This document shows, one piece after another, positions 17,955 through 27,924 of a DNA stretch of 64,000 bases (its first letter is position 1; every line of letters starts with the position of its first letter). The stretch is from Lysobacter luteus (GTDB lineage Bacteria > Pseudomonadota > Gammaproteobacteria > Xanthomonadales > Xanthomonadaceae). Under the pieces are notes generated by a model. That model had not been told where the DNA came from, ran no database searches, and saw nothing but the letters and a program-made list of their open reading frames with translations. Position numbers and translations under genes: made by a program. The stretch covers positions 1,850,001 through 1,914,000 of the forward strand of contig NZ_OU015430.1 in the NCBI RefSeq assembly GCF_907164845.1. Reading direction: 5' to 3'.

Positions 17955-20900
17955 TTAGAAGTCGTACCGCAGGGCAAACCGCACGCTGCGCGGGGTCGAG
18001 TAGCTCAGGACCCGATTGCTGTGTGCGTACGGCACGCCGGGGCCACCCAGCTCGCCGTACTCGACGATGCTCTGCGCTTCCTGCTCGTCGAACACGTTGA
18101 ACACGTCAAGCGAGAACTCCAGCGCGTTGTCCGCCCAGTTCGGGGCATACGCGACGCCGAGGTCGAGCTTGTTGGTCCACGGCAACCGGCCGCTGGTGCC
18201 ACGCGGCACCGGCTCGCCGTTGCAGAAGTGGTAGTACGGACCACCGTAGGAGTAGAACTCGATGAACTCCTCGTCTTCCGGCGAGTTGTTCGGGTAGTAA
18301 CCGGTGCAGTTCTTCGGACGGCCGGACTGGAAGGTCGCGGTGGCCGAGAAACGCCATTCCGGGGTCAGCTGGTAGAAGCCATAGCCCTTGATGTAGTGGC
18401 GCCGGTCGTTGGGCAGGTAGCCGTTGGCGTACTCCATCAGCTCCGGGTGATCCCAGTCCATCGTCTGGGACACGTCGCCCTGGCCGACGTCGGACTTCAG
18501 CTGGCCTTCGGCGTTGCCGTAGTTGCGCGACAGGGTGTAGTCGATGCGGCCGTACCAGGTGCCGTCGAACGGACGCTCGACGAAGAAGTCGATGCCCTGG
18601 TACATGCGCTTCAGCTTCGGGAAGCCCAGCTCTTCGGCGGTGAGGGCCACCTCGACGAGGTTGCCGCTGCCGTCATCGAGCATGAACGTGTTGTCCTCGC
18701 CCGGGTTGAACAGGCGGCAGGACGCCAGCTCGTTGCCCAGCTGGTCGGCCATTTCCTCGGACATGCCGCGGGCGATCGCCCAGTTGTAGGCCGGACGGTA
18801 GTCGCACATGTCATCGATGGCGGCCTTCAGATCGCGATGCACGTAACGCGCACCCACGTTGATCTGGTCGGTCAGGCGCTTCTCGAAGCCCAGCACGAAC
18901 TCGTCCTGGTAGTGCGAGTCCAGGCCCTTGGCGGTCACCGAATCCGGGTGCGGCGCCTGGCCATACTCGCGGTTCGACGAGTACGGACCATCACCCAGCG
19001 GAGTCAGGCCGATCGGCGCACCGGTGACCGGGTCGATGCCGGTGAAGGCGAAGTACTCGTTGGTGTAGAGCGAACCTGCCGCGCCGCGCAGCGCCACGTT
19101 GTTGGGCATGGCCAGGTGGTAGCGACCGGCATTGGCAAACAGCTTGAGCGAAGCGTCCCCGAAGACGTCCCAGCTCGCGCCCAGGCGCGGCGCCCACTGG
19201 TCCTTCTGCTCGGCATACACCTCGCCGTCGGCGTTGAAGTTCTCGAACGCCTCGTTGCGCAGGCCCAGCGTCAGCAGCCAGTTGTCGGTGACCTGCCAGC
19301 GGTCTTCCAGGTAGTACGCCGACTGGTCGACCGAGAAGGTGCCACCGTTCGCGTACCGGTACTGCGACACGTAGTCGCCGCTGCCACCCGGGCACACGGC
19401 GCCGCCGCCACCCTGGATCGGCTCGCCGGCGGCACCCGGTCCGCAGGAGCTGTAGATCCAGCGGTAGCCGGCCGGGCCGGAGGTCACTTCGCCAGCGCGC
19501 GAGGTCGAGTCCTGGCGGTCATAGCCGACGCGCAGCGAATGGCTGCCGACCTGCCACTCCAGATCTACGCGGAAGCCCTCGGTCTCGTCGAAGGCATCCG
19601 GGAACGCGAGCTGCGCATAGGTGCCGCGCTGGACCGGATCGGCCACCGACCGCGAATCGCTCACGTAGACGACGCTGGGGTCATAGCCGAACGGAACCGC
19701 GATGTGATCCTGTTTCTGCGTGCCGTACATGGCCGTCAGGGTCAGCGAATCGGTCAGGTAACCGGTGTACTTGCCGACGTACAGCTCGCCGCCGTCCTCG
19801 TAGAAGTAGCCACCGGTCTTCTCGTAGCCACGGATGGTCTCGTCGGTGCCCGGGGTGTAGGTGTACGGGAAGTAATCCACCGTCTGCTTGGTGATGTCGG
19901 AGACGGCGGTCAGCTCGACGATGTGGTTGTCGGTGATGTTCCAGTCGATCTTGGCCAGCCAGCGCGGAATCTCGTAGTGGGAGTCGCGATAGCCGTTGGT
20001 GGCACCACCCGGCCGGGCGAGCACGCTGGACTGGTCCTGCTCCTCCATCTCGCCGCCGACATACATGAACAGGCGGTCCTTGATCAACGGGCCACTGGCG
20101 TACATGCCGTAGCTCCACGAGTTGACTTCGATCTCCTCACGCTTCTGGTAGATCAGGCCGTCGTTGGGAGTCCCATTGTCGGGATAGAGGATGTTCTCGT
20201 AGTCGGCACGCAGGCTGGCGGGCCGGTAGGTCATCAGGCCGCCGAACTTCCACTCGTTGCCGCCGCGCTCGGTCACGATGTTGACCACTCCGCCGGTCGC
20301 ACGGCCGAACTCGGCGCCGTAGCCGCCGGTGATGACCTGCATCTGGCTGATGCCGTCAAACGGCAGGCTGGTGGAGCCGAGGTTGGTGAGCGGGTTGGTG
20401 ACCGCGTAACCGTTGATGTAGAACGCGTTCTCGGACGCGGCCGAGCCGCCGAAGGACGCCGTACCCGGGTAGCGGGAGTCCGCCTGGACAACGCCCGGCG
20501 CGAGCAGCGCCACCGACTCGATGCTGCGACCGACCGGCAGCTTCTCGAGCTGCTGTGCGGTGAACGTGGTGCGCGTATCGGTCGAGGAGACGTCGATGAA
20601 CGACGCTGCCGTGCCGGTCACGACGATACGGTCAAGGTCGGTCGCCGAGCCGTCCGCGGCACCGCCTGCGGAGAACGACACCTCGCGGCCACCACCCAGG
20701 GTGACCTGGACGTCTTCCTTGGTGGCCAGCACTTGGCCGTCGCGCTGCAGGGAGACGGTGTACTCACCGGTGGGAAGCGCGGTCGCACTGTAGCGGCCGT
20801 TGGCGTCCGCCGTGATCTGGCGGGTCAGGCCGGTGTCGACGTTCTGGATGACGACAACGGTTCCGGGCTCGCCGGTGGAACCGAAAATCGAGCCCGCGGC

Positions 20901-20999
20901 ATTGGACTGGGCATGCGCGACCCCGGAAGCAAAACAGACACCGAGTGCGACGGTCAGTGCACTACGACGCAAAGCGCGGTTGAAGGTGGGTTTTGACAC
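17955..20999 (-). CDS. TonB-dependent receptor, Oar-like with carboxypeptidase-regulatory N-domain
   Basis: 1014-residue outer-membrane receptor. GTG start at 20999 chosen because GGGGAG lies 7 nt upstream and a signal peptide follows directly (about 1-30, ending GVAHA). A small Ig-like carboxypeptidase-regulatory domain (about 35-100, TADANGRYSATALPTGEY) precedes the TonB-box region DRIVVTGT and the plug (GGYGAEFGRATGGVVNIVTE). The beta-barrel ends in Phe (RFALRYDF). The substrate cannot be told; Xanthomonadaceae Oar-like receptors are often linked to carbohydrate or peptide uptake. It interrupts the usual tsf-pyrH adjacency. Confidence 0.93.
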   Translation of the reverse strand: MSKPTFNRALRRSALTVALGVCFASGVAHAQSNAAGSIFGSTGEPGTVVVIQNVDTGLTRQITADANGRYSATALPTGEYTVSLQRDGQVLATKEDVQVTLGGGREVSFSAGGAADGSATDLDRIVVTGTAASFIDVSSTDTRTTFTAQQLEKLPVGRSIESVALLAPGVVQADSRYPGTASFGGSAASENAFYINGYAVTNPLTNLGSTSLPFDGISQMQVITGGYGAEFGRATGGVVNIVTERGGNEWKFGGLMTYRPASLRADYENILYPDNGTPNDGLIYQKREEIEVNSWSYGMYASGPLIKDRLFMYVGGEMEEQDQSSVLARPGGATNGYRDSHYEIPRWLAKIDWNITDNHIVELTAVSDITKQTVDYFPYTYTPGTDETIRGYEKTGGYFYEDGGELYVGKYTGYLTDSLTLTAMYGTQKQDHIAVPFGYDPSVVYVSDSRSVADPVQRGTYAQLAFPDAFDETEGFRVDLEWQVGSHSLRVGYDRQDSTSRAGEVTSGPAGYRWIYSSCGPGAAGEPIQGGGGAVCPGGSGDYVSQYRYANGGTFSVDQSAYYLEDRWQVTDNWLLTLGLRNEAFENFNADGEVYAEQKDQWAPRLGASWDVFGDASLKLFANAGRYHLAMPNNVALRGAAGSLYTNEYFAFTGIDPVTGAPIGLTPLGDGPYSSNREYGQAPHPDSVTAKGLDSHYQDEFVLGFEKRLTDQINVGARYVHRDLKAAIDDMCDYRPAYNWAIARGMSEEMADQLGNELASCRLFNPGEDNTFMLDDGSGNLVEVALTAEELGFPKLKRMYQGIDFFVERPFDGTWYGRIDYTLSRNYGNAEGQLKSDVGQGDVSQTMDWDHPELMEYANGYLPNDRRHYIKGYGFYQLTPEWRFSATATFQSGRPKNCTGYYPNNSPEDEEFIEFYSYGGPYYHFCNGEPVPRGTSGRLPWTNKLDLGVAYAPNWADNALEFSLDVFNVFDEQEAQSIVEYGELGGPGVPYAHSNRVLSYSTPRSVRFALRYDF

Positions 21000-21104
21000 T
21001 GGTGACTCCCCTAACGCAGTCGGAAGGAAACCCTTTCGGGCCGGCCGACTATGACTTTGGTCACGGGGACGTAACAAGGCGCTAAGGAAACATTTATGTA
21101 GAAA

Positions 21105-21120
21105 TGTGACCTACGTCACG
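21105..21120 (-). promoter_or_regulatory. CRP/Clp-type binding site upstream of the TonB receptor
   Basis: TGTGA-N6-TCACG, flanked by AAA and TTT: a close match to the CRP consensus shared by the Xanthomonadaceae regulator Clp. Lies 106-121 nt before the receptor GTG. Confidence 0.6.
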
Positions 21121-21141
21121 TTTTTGCCGGAACAAAGCCAC

Positions 21142-21156
21142 TTGCCATACTGGCAA
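21142..21156. promoter_or_regulatory. 15-bp palindrome between the TonB receptor and pyrH
   Basis: TTGCCATACTGGCAA, a perfect 6-bp inverted repeat around TAC. Looks like an operator; the regulator is unknown. Close to the CRP-like site, so more likely to serve the receptor than pyrH. Confidence 0.4.
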
Positions 21157-21244
21157 AGCTGTGGCCGGCGCCTATTTAGTAATGTGTGGCACTTGTGAAA
21201 CGCATCGGGATGTTGTCTGCAGCTGCCGGGCGGGGCGCTGCCGT

Positions 21245-21250
21245 TACAAT
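21245..21250 (+). promoter_or_regulatory. -10 box of pyrH
   Basis: TACAAT, 27 nt before the pyrH ATG; no good -35 was found. Confidence 0.35.
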
Positions 21251-21277
21251 TCCCGCGCCCCCTTCCGAGACGATCCC

Positions 21278-22000
21278 ATGCCCCAGCTCGCCTATCGCCG
21301 CATTCTCCTGAAACTGTCCGGCGAGGCGCTGATGGGGAGCGAGGACTACGGCATCGACCCCAAGGTCATCAACCGCCTCGCCAACGAGGTGATCGAGGCC
21401 CAGGCGGCCGGCGCGGAGATCGCCCTGGTGGTGGGTGGCGGCAACATCTTCCGCGGCGCCGGCCTTGCGGCCGGTGGCATGGACCGGGTGACCGGCGACC
21501 ACATGGGCATGCTGGCCACCGTGATCAACGCACTGGCCATGCAGGACGCGCTCGAGAAGCTCGGCGGCAAGGCGCGCGTGATGAGCGCCATCAAGATCAA
21601 CGACGTGTGCGAGGACTACATCCGGCGCCGCGCCATCCGCCACCTGGAGAAGGGCCGGCTGGTGATTTTCGCCGCCGGCACCGGCAACCCGTTCTTCACC
21701 ACAGATTCGGGCGCGGCACTGCGCGCGATCGAGATCGGGGCCGACCTGCTGCTCAAGGCGACCAAGGTCGACGGCGTCTACGACAAGGATCCGAACAAGC
21801 ACCCCGACGCCGTGCGCTTCGACCAGCTGAGCTACGACGAGGTCCTCGCCCGCAACCTGCAGGTGATGGACACCGCCGCGTTCGCCCTGGCCCGCGACAG
21901 CGACCTGCCGCTGCGCATCTTCGACATGAGCCAGCCCGGCGAACTGCTGCGCATCCTGCGCGGCGAGCAGATCGGCACGCTGGTGCAGGGACGCAGCTGA
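21278..22000 (+). CDS. pyrH: Uridylate kinase
   Basis: Phosphorylates UMP to UDP; hexameric, bacterial amino-acid-kinase fold. 240 residues (E. coli 241). Start at 21278 ([18 protein letters not shown]). Motifs [28 protein letters not shown] and [16 protein letters not shown] are intact. Between the TonB receptor and a CDF gene; frr, its usual neighbour, lies 1 kb downstream. Confidence 0.98.
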   Translation: MPQLAYRRILLKLSGEALMGSEDYGIDPKVINRLANEVIEAQAAGAEIALVVGGGNIFRGAGLAAGGMDRVTGDHMGMLATVINALAMQDALEKLGGKARVMSAIKINDVCEDYIRRRAIRHLEKGRLVIFAAGTGNPFFTTDSGAALRAIEIGADLLLKATKVDGVYDKDPNKHPDAVRFDQLSYDEVLARNLQVMDTAAFALARDSDLPLRIFDMSQPGELLRILRGEQIGTLVQGRS

Positions 22001-22080
22001 GCAGAGTGCGCGCTGGGGCAACCGCATCCCTGCGGGCGACGGAATAGTGTCCGCGCGCACGGCGTGACAGCATCTCGTCC

Positions 22081-22977
22081 ATGCACGCCCACGACCACCA
22101 TCAGGGCACCCGCGCATTCGCCGCGGTGACCCTCATCAACCTGGCGTTCACCGTCATCGAAGCGGGGTACGGCTTTGCCACCAACTCGCTGGCATTGCTG
22201 TCGGACGCGCTGCACAACCTCGGCGACGTGCTGGGCCTCGGGTTGGCCTGGGGCGCCGCGGTGCTGGCCCGCCGGATGCCGACCGATCGCCACACCTACG
22301 GCTGGCGCCGCGCCACCCTGCTCTCCCCCCTCGCCAACGCGGTGTTGCTGGTCGCCTTCTCGGGCGCCCTTGCATGGGAAGCGATCCGGCGCTTCAACGC
22401 ACCGCCCGAAATCCCGGCGTGGCCGGTGATCCTGGTGGCGTTGCTTGGCATCGCGGTCAACCTGGGATCGGCCTGGTTCGTGCGCGACGGACATGACCAC
22501 GACCTCAATCGTCGCGGCGCGTTCCTCCACCTGATGGCCGACGCCGGGGTCTCACTTGCCGCGGTACTCGCGGGCACCGGCATGCTGTGGTTGGGTTGGG
22601 CCTGGCTGGATCCGATGATCGCACTGCTGATCGGGCTGGTGGTCGCGGCCAGCGCGTTCGGCTTGCTGCGCGAGAGCTTCAACGCCGCCATGGACGCCGT
22701 GCCGCGCTCGATCGACCAGGAGGCGGTGCGCGGTTTCCTGGCCGGGCAGCCCGGGGTCAGGGCGGTCCACCACCTGCATATCTGGTCGCTGGGGGCCGGC
22801 GAGATCGCGATGACCGCGCACCTGGTCCGCCCGGACGCTCGCGACCACGATGCCTTCATCGATCGGGTCAACCTGGCGCTCGACCAGCGCTTCGGCATCA
22901 ACCATCCGACCCTGCAGATCGAGCACGGCACCGCCTGCGAGCACGATCGCCACGACCGCGCGCCGCACGGCCATTAG
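22081..22977 (+). CDS. Cation diffusion facilitator (CzcD/ZitB-like metal exporter)
   Basis: 298 residues with about six membrane segments. The metal site pattern of CDF proteins is visible: SLALLSDALHNLGDVLG (H..D in TM2) and HLMADAGVSLAAVLAG (H..D in TM5), plus His-rich termini (MHAHDHHQ and HDRHDRAPHGH). Exports Zn or related divalent cations in exchange for protons. Lies 80 nt after pyrH and is inserted between pyrH and frr. Confidence 0.92.
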   Translation: MHAHDHHQGTRAFAAVTLINLAFTVIEAGYGFATNSLALLSDALHNLGDVLGLGLAWGAAVLARRMPTDRHTYGWRRATLLSPLANAVLLVAFSGALAWEAIRRFNAPPEIPAWPVILVALLGIAVNLGSAWFVRDGHDHDLNRRGAFLHLMADAGVSLAAVLAGTGMLWLGWAWLDPMIALLIGLVVAASAFGLLRESFNAAMDAVPRSIDQEAVRGFLAGQPGVRAVHHLHIWSLGAGEIAMTAHLVRPDARDHDAFIDRVNLALDQRFGINHPTLQIEHGTACEHDRHDRAPHGH

Positions 22978-23001
22978 CACGGGTCCGGCGCGGGGCTCCG
23001 C

Positions 23002-23007
23002 TATACT
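23002..23007 (+). promoter_or_regulatory. -10 box of the frr operon
   Basis: TATACT, 33 nt before the frr ATG. A -35 is not convincing. Confidence 0.4.
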
Positions 23008-23040
23008 CCCCGCGATTACCGCACGAGACCGGAGCCGGCA

Positions 23041-23598
23041 ATGCTCGACGAGATCAAGAAAGACGCCCAGACCCGCATGAACAAGAGCGTCGAGTCGCTG
23101 CGCCACGACCTGACCAAGGTCCGCACCGGCCGCGCTTCGACCGCACTGGTCGACCACCTGAAGGTCAACTACTACGGGTCGGACATGCCGCTGACCCAGG
23201 TCGCCAGCGTGGCCGTCACCGACGCCCGCTCGCTCACCATCACCCCGTGGGAGAAGCAGATGGTCTCCGCGGTGGAGAAGGCGATCATCAACTCCGACCT
23301 CGGCCTGACCCCGAATACCGCCGGCACCGTGATCCGGATCAACCTGCCCGCCCTGACCGAGGAGCGCCGCAAGGAGCTGTCCAAACACGTGCACGGCGAA
23401 GGCGAGAACGCCAAGGTCGCGATCCGCAACATCCGCCGCGACGCGAACCACCAGGTCAAGGAGCTGCTCAAGGAGAAGCTCATCTCCGAGGACGACGCCG
23501 CCCGCAGCGAGACGGAAATCCAGAAGCTGACCGACGACGGCATCAAGAACGTCGACGAGGTGGTCAAGGCCAAGGAGCAGGAGTTGATGGCCGTCTGA
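23041..23598 (+). CDS. frr: Ribosome recycling factor
   Basis: Splits post-termination ribosomes together with EF-G. 185 residues, the exact family length. [21 protein letters not shown] and the C-terminal [19 protein letters not shown] are typical. Its TGA overlaps the next ATG by 1 nt. Confidence 0.98.
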   Translation: MLDEIKKDAQTRMNKSVESLRHDLTKVRTGRASTALVDHLKVNYYGSDMPLTQVASVAVTDARSLTITPWEKQMVSAVEKAIINSDLGLTPNTAGTVIRINLPALTEERRKELSKHVHGEGENAKVAIRNIRRDANHQVKELLKEKLISEDDAARSETEIQKLTDDGIKNVDEVVKAKEQELMAV

Positions 23599-24389
23599 TG
23601 GCAGCGGCGACACTTTCGCCCGCCCAGGCCATGTCTTCCGAAACCGGTTCCGCCGCGCGAATCCCGCGCCACCTGGCCGTCATCATGGATGGCAACGGGC
23701 GGTGGGCGCAGCGCCGGCGTCGGCCGCGTGTGATCGGCCACCGCGCCGGGGCCCGCGCGGTCAACGTCTGCGTCGACTTCTGCCTGGCCAAGGGCATCGA
23801 GGTCCTGACCCTGTTCGCGTTTTCCAGCGAGAACTGGGGGCGGCCGGAGGATGAGGTCGGCGCGCTGATGAAGCTGTTCATGGGCGCGCTCGAGCGCGAG
23901 GTCGACGAGCTCGACCGCCGCGGCGTGCGCGTCCGTTTCATCGGCGAACGCGAGCGCTTCAGCGACGCGATCGTCGCCCGCATGGACGCTGCCGAGGCGC
24001 AGACAGCCGGCAACGCGAAGCTGCACCTGGTGATCGCCGCCAGCTACGGCGGGCGCTGGGACATCGCCCGCGCCGCCCGCCTGCTCGCCCAGGACGTGGC
24101 CGACGGCAAGCTGCGGCCGGAGGAGATCGACGAGCAGGTTCTGGGCGGGCGCATCACGCTGTCCGACCTCCCCGCGCCCGACCTGTTCATCCGCACCGGT
24201 GGCGAGAAGCGGATCAGCAATTTCCTGCTGTGGCAACTGGCCTATACCGAACTGTGGTTCACCGATCTGTTGTGGCCCGAGCTGGATGCGGCGACACTGC
24301 AACGCGCGATCGACGACTACAGCGGCCGCGAACGCCGCTTCGGCCTGACCGGCGCGCAGTTGGCCGCTCCCGACGAGACTCCCGAATGA
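23598..24389 (+). CDS. uppS: Undecaprenyl diphosphate synthase
   Basis: Makes the C55 lipid carrier for peptidoglycan from FPP and IPP. 263 residues with the family signature VIMDGNGRWAQRR, the HRAGARAV motif and the C-terminal RTGGEKRISNFLLWQ. The start at 23598 overlaps the frr stop; an internal ATG (MSSETGSAARIP) would shorten it by 11. Translationally coupled to cdsA by an ATGA overlap. Confidence 0.96.
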   Translation: MAAATLSPAQAMSSETGSAARIPRHLAVIMDGNGRWAQRRRRPRVIGHRAGARAVNVCVDFCLAKGIEVLTLFAFSSENWGRPEDEVGALMKLFMGALEREVDELDRRGVRVRFIGERERFSDAIVARMDAAEAQTAGNAKLHLVIAASYGGRWDIARAARLLAQDVADGKLRPEEIDEQVLGGRITLSDLPAPDLFIRTGGEKRISNFLLWQLAYTELWFTDLLWPELDAATLQRAIDDYSGRERRFGLTGAQLAAPDETPE

Positions 24390-25237
24390 CCCGCACCCGT
24401 ACCCTCGCCGCACTGGTGATGGCCCCGCTCGCGATCCTCGCGATCCTGCTGCTGCCGACCGACTGGATGATGATGCTGGTCGCGGTGGTGTTCCTGCTGG
24501 GCCTGTGGGAGTGGTTCGACCTGGCCGAGATCGAGGACACCCTCGCCCGCACCGTGCTGCTGGTCGCCCACCTGGCGGTGATGGTGGCGCTGGTGTGGGC
24601 TTCGCGATCGACAACCGGCTTCAGCTTCGTGCTGTTCCAGCTGATGACCGTGGTCGGCGTGATCTGGTGGTTGCTGGCGCTCGCCTGGCTGGGTCGCTAC
24701 ACGTTCGCCAGCGACCATGAGACCTACGCACGCGTGTTCAAGCTGGCCGCCGGTGCGCTCAGCATCATCCCGGCCTGGTGTGCACTGGCGTGGATCCACG
24801 CCGGCGAGCCCAATGGCCACCGCTGGCTGCTGACCGCCCTTGCGGTGGTCTGGGCGGCCGACACGGGGGCCTACTTCACCGGCCGCAAGTTCGGCGGCAA
24901 GTTGTTCAAGGGCCGCAAGCTGGCACCGCGCATCAGCCCGAACAAGACCGTCGAAGGCCTGGCCGGCGGCATGCTCGCCGCCGTAGCGGCCGGTATCGGC
25001 TTCAGCCTGATCGCCGGCGCCGGCGTCGCCCAGTTGCCGGCGGTCGCGCTGGTGTCGCTGGCCGCGGGCCTGTTCTCGGTGGTCGGCGACCTGTTCGAGA
25101 GCCTGCTCAAGCGCCACGCCGGTGTTAAGGACTCAGGACACCTGATCCCCGGCCACGGCGGGATCCTCGACCGTCTCGACGGTGTCCTCGCGGCGTTGCC
25201 CGCCTTCGCGCTGGGCAAGGCGCTGCTGGGCTTCTGA
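24386..25237 (+). CDS. cdsA: Phosphatidate cytidylyltransferase
   Basis: Makes CDP-diacylglycerol from phosphatidate and CTP at the inner membrane. 283 residues, about seven to eight membrane segments. The C-terminal family signature is [22 protein letters not shown]. Overlaps uppS by 4 nt and is followed by dxr after 2 nt. Confidence 0.97.
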   Translation: MTRTRTLAALVMAPLAILAILLLPTDWMMMLVAVVFLLGLWEWFDLAEIEDTLARTVLLVAHLAVMVALVWASRSTTGFSFVLFQLMTVVGVIWWLLALAWLGRYTFASDHETYARVFKLAAGALSIIPAWCALAWIHAGEPNGHRWLLTALAVVWAADTGAYFTGRKFGGKLFKGRKLAPRISPNKTVEGLAGGMLAAVAAGIGFSLIAGAGVAQLPAVALVSLAAGLFSVVGDLFESLLKRHAGVKDSGHLIPGHGGILDRLDGVLAALPAFALGKALLGF

Positions 25238-25239
25238 GC

Positions 25240-26415
25240 ATGAAACGGGTTGCCGTCCTCGGCGCCACGGGGTCGATCGGCGCCTCGGCGCTGGACGTGA
25301 TCGCGCGCCATCCCACCGCGTTGCGGGCCACCGTGCTCGCCGCCGGCCGCCAGGTCGACGCCCTCGTGGAGTTGTGCCGCCAGCACCGCCCCGAGCACGC
25401 AGTGATCGCCGACGAGGCCATGCTTGGCCGCCTTCGCGACCGGCTGCGGGGCGCCGGGCTTTCCACCATTGCCCACGCGGGCGATGCCGCGCTGGTCGAA
25501 CTGGTCGGCGGCGACGCCTGCGACACCGTGGTCGCCGCCATCGTCGGGGCCGCCGGCCTGCCGTCGACGCTGGCCGCGGCCCGCGCCGGCAAGCGCCTGC
25601 TGCTGGCCAACAAGGAATCGCTGGTGCTTGCCGGCGAACTCCTGATGGCGGCCGCGCGCGAAGGCGGCGCAACGATCGTCCCGATCGACAGCGAGCACAA
25701 CGCGATCTTCCAGTGCCTGCCCGATGCGCCCGCGCGCGACGGTCTGGCGCGGATCATCCTGACCGCCTCGGGCGGGCCGTTCCGCGGCCGCAGCCGGGCA
25801 TCGCTGCGGGACGTGACGGTCGAGCAGGCCGTGGCACATCCGAAGTGGTCGATGGGCCCGAAGATTTCGGTCGACTCGGCCACCCTCATGAACAAGGGGC
25901 TCGAGGTGATCGAGGCCCACCACCTGTTCGACGTCGACGGCGACCGGATCCAGGTCCTCGTGCATCCGCAGAGCCTGGTCCACTCGCTGGTGGAATTCGT
26001 CGACGGCTCGACCCTGGCCCAGCTTGGCCTGCCGGACATGCGCACCGCGCTGGCGGTCGGGTTCGCTTGGCCGCAGCGCATCGCCTCGGGCGTCAGCGGG
26101 CTGGACCTGCTGGCCGAGGGCGGGCGGTTGGAATTCGAACCGCCGGACCTGGACGCCTTCCCGTGCCTGAGGCTGGCCTTCGACGCGCTGGCCGCCGGCG
26201 GCACCGCGCCGGCGGTCCTCAACGCCGCCAACGAAGTTGCTGTTTCAGCGTTTCTTCAGCGCCGGGTGGGTTTCCTGTCGATCCCTGCGATCGTCGAGGA
26301 CACCCTCGCGGCACTTCCGGCCATTCCCGCGGTCTCACTCGACGCCCTGCACGACGCCGACGCCGCCGCGCGGCGCCACGCCAGCCGTGCGGTCGACGAC
26401 AGGTCGAGCGCATGA
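25240..26415 (+). CDS. dxr: 1-deoxy-D-xylulose 5-phosphate reductoisomerase
   Basis: Converts DXP to MEP with NADPH, the committed step of the MEP isoprenoid pathway. 391 residues (E. coli 398). NADPH motif [15 protein letters not shown], the [14 protein letters not shown] segment, and the metal/substrate region [11 protein letters not shown] and [13 protein letters not shown] are intact. Feeds IPP to uppS and to ispA at the far end of the window. Confidence 0.98.
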   Translation: MKRVAVLGATGSIGASALDVIARHPTALRATVLAAGRQVDALVELCRQHRPEHAVIADEAMLGRLRDRLRGAGLSTIAHAGDAALVELVGGDACDTVVAAIVGAAGLPSTLAAARAGKRLLLANKESLVLAGELLMAAAREGGATIVPIDSEHNAIFQCLPDAPARDGLARIILTASGGPFRGRSRASLRDVTVEQAVAHPKWSMGPKISVDSATLMNKGLEVIEAHHLFDVDGDRIQVLVHPQSLVHSLVEFVDGSTLAQLGLPDMRTALAVGFAWPQRIASGVSGLDLLAEGGRLEFEPPDLDAFPCLRLAFDALAAGGTAPAVLNAANEVAVSAFLQRRVGFLSIPAIVEDTLAALPAIPAVSLDALHDADAAARRHASRAVDDRSSA

Positions 26416-26445
26416 CCCTCCTCTCCTCCCACCAGGACCCACGGC

Positions 26446-27810
26446 ATGTCTGAGTTGCTTGGATCGATCTGGTGGCTGATCGTCAGCCTCGGCGTGCTGG
26501 TGACTTTCCACGAGTTCGGCCACTACTGGGTGGCACGGCGCTGCGGGGTCCGGGTACTGCGGTTCTCGGTCGGCTTCGGTCGACCGCTGTGGTCACGCCG
26601 GGGACGCGACGGCACCGAGTACGTGGTCGCGGCGATCCCGCTGGGTGGTTACGTCAAGATGCTGGACGAGCGCGAGGGCGACGTCCCCGACGGTCAGCTC
26701 GACCAGGCCTTCAACCGCAAGTCGGTGTGGAAGCGGATCGCGATCGTCGCCGCCGGCCCCATCGCCAACCTGCTGCTCTGCATTGCGCTGCTGTGGGCGA
26801 TGTTCGTGATCGGCCGTCCGGACTATGCCCCGGTGGTGGGTGACGCCAACGGCATCGCGGCCGAAGCCGGCCTTCAGCGTGGCGACCGCGTGCTGGCCGT
26901 GGGCCAGCGCGAGACCCCCACCTGGAGCGATCTGCAACTTGCGCTCCTACCCGCCGCGCTGGACCGGGCCGACGTCGAGCTGCGGGTCCTGACCGCCAAT
27001 GACACCCCCGCCCGGCGCATGCTGGCGCTGTCCGCGCTGCCGGCCCGGTTCGACGAGCGCCGCGCGATCGCCGAGATCGGACTGACGCCGCGCCACATGC
27101 TGGTCCCGCCGGTGATCGGCCGGGTGGCCCCCGATACCGCGGCATGGGGCGTGCTGGCCGAAGGCGACCGGATCACCGCGATCGACGGCCAGCCGGTGCA
27201 GTCGTGGAACGACATCGGCCCGATGGTCCAGCAACTTGGCGATCGCGACGGCCCGGCGATGGTCGAGGTCGAGCGCGACGGCGACCGGCTGGCACTGGAG
27301 CTGACGCCCACCCGCATCACCCCCGAGGACGGCGGCGAACCGTACTGGGCGCTCGGCGTGAGTTCGGTGCGGCCCGACATGCCCGAGATGGACGCCGAGC
27401 TGCGCCACGGGCCGGTCGCCGCCATCCCGGCCGCCCTGCGTGAAACCGTGCACCAGGCCGGGGAACTGGTCTCCATGATCGGCCGTGCCTTCACCGGCCG
27501 GGTCGAGGTCGAGAACACCGTCGCCGGCCCGATAACGATCGCCCGGGCGGCCAATGCCTACGCCGACCAGGGCCCGGCCTGGTACCTGTCGCTGCTGGCG
27601 ATGCTGTCGCTCAGCCTGGGCATCCTCAACCTGCTGCCGATCCCGATCTTGGACGGCGGTCACCTGCTGTATTACCTTATCGAGCTGGTCAAGGGCAGCC
27701 CGGTCAGCGAGCGGACGATGGCTGTCGGGCAGTACGTGGGCCTGGTGCTGATCGTCGGGCTGATGGGCCTGGCGTTCTACAACGACATCGTCAACAACCT
27801 GATGCGCTGA
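26446..27810 (+). CDS. rseP: Site-2 intramembrane metalloprotease RseP
   Basis: Cleaves anti-sigma factor RseA within the membrane during the sigma-E envelope response. 454 residues: zinc motif HEFGH near residue 22 in the first membrane segment, two PDZ domains (about 120-300), and the third zinc ligand in LPIPILDGGHL near 400. Lies 30 nt after dxr and 114 nt before bamA, whose product belongs to the assembly machine this pathway monitors. Confidence 0.97.
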   Translation: MSELLGSIWWLIVSLGVLVTFHEFGHYWVARRCGVRVLRFSVGFGRPLWSRRGRDGTEYVVAAIPLGGYVKMLDEREGDVPDGQLDQAFNRKSVWKRIAIVAAGPIANLLLCIALLWAMFVIGRPDYAPVVGDANGIAAEAGLQRGDRVLAVGQRETPTWSDLQLALLPAALDRADVELRVLTANDTPARRMLALSALPARFDERRAIAEIGLTPRHMLVPPVIGRVAPDTAAWGVLAEGDRITAIDGQPVQSWNDIGPMVQQLGDRDGPAMVEVERDGDRLALELTPTRITPEDGGEPYWALGVSSVRPDMPEMDAELRHGPVAAIPAALRETVHQAGELVSMIGRAFTGRVEVENTVAGPITIARAANAYADQGPAWYLSLLAMLSLSLGILNLLPIPILDGGHLLYYLIELVKGSPVSERTMAVGQYVGLVLIVGLMGLAFYNDIVNNLMR

Positions 27811-27924
27811 CGCCATGCCCGTCGAACGTGCCTTTTACCCGGGCCCCACCCGCCTGAGACCCACCCGCCCCGCCTCTGCCCGGCACCTGCACCACGCGGG
27901 CGCCGCAGAACCCAACCGGACGTG

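Noticed and set aside
18021-20996. A continuous plus-strand open frame of nearly 1000 codons opposite the TonB receptor
   Set aside because: High-GC third positions in the receptor remove stop codons on the opposite strand. The receptor has a signal peptide, domains and a ribosome site; the antisense frame has none and reads as Val/Gly/Arg/Ala-rich low complexity.
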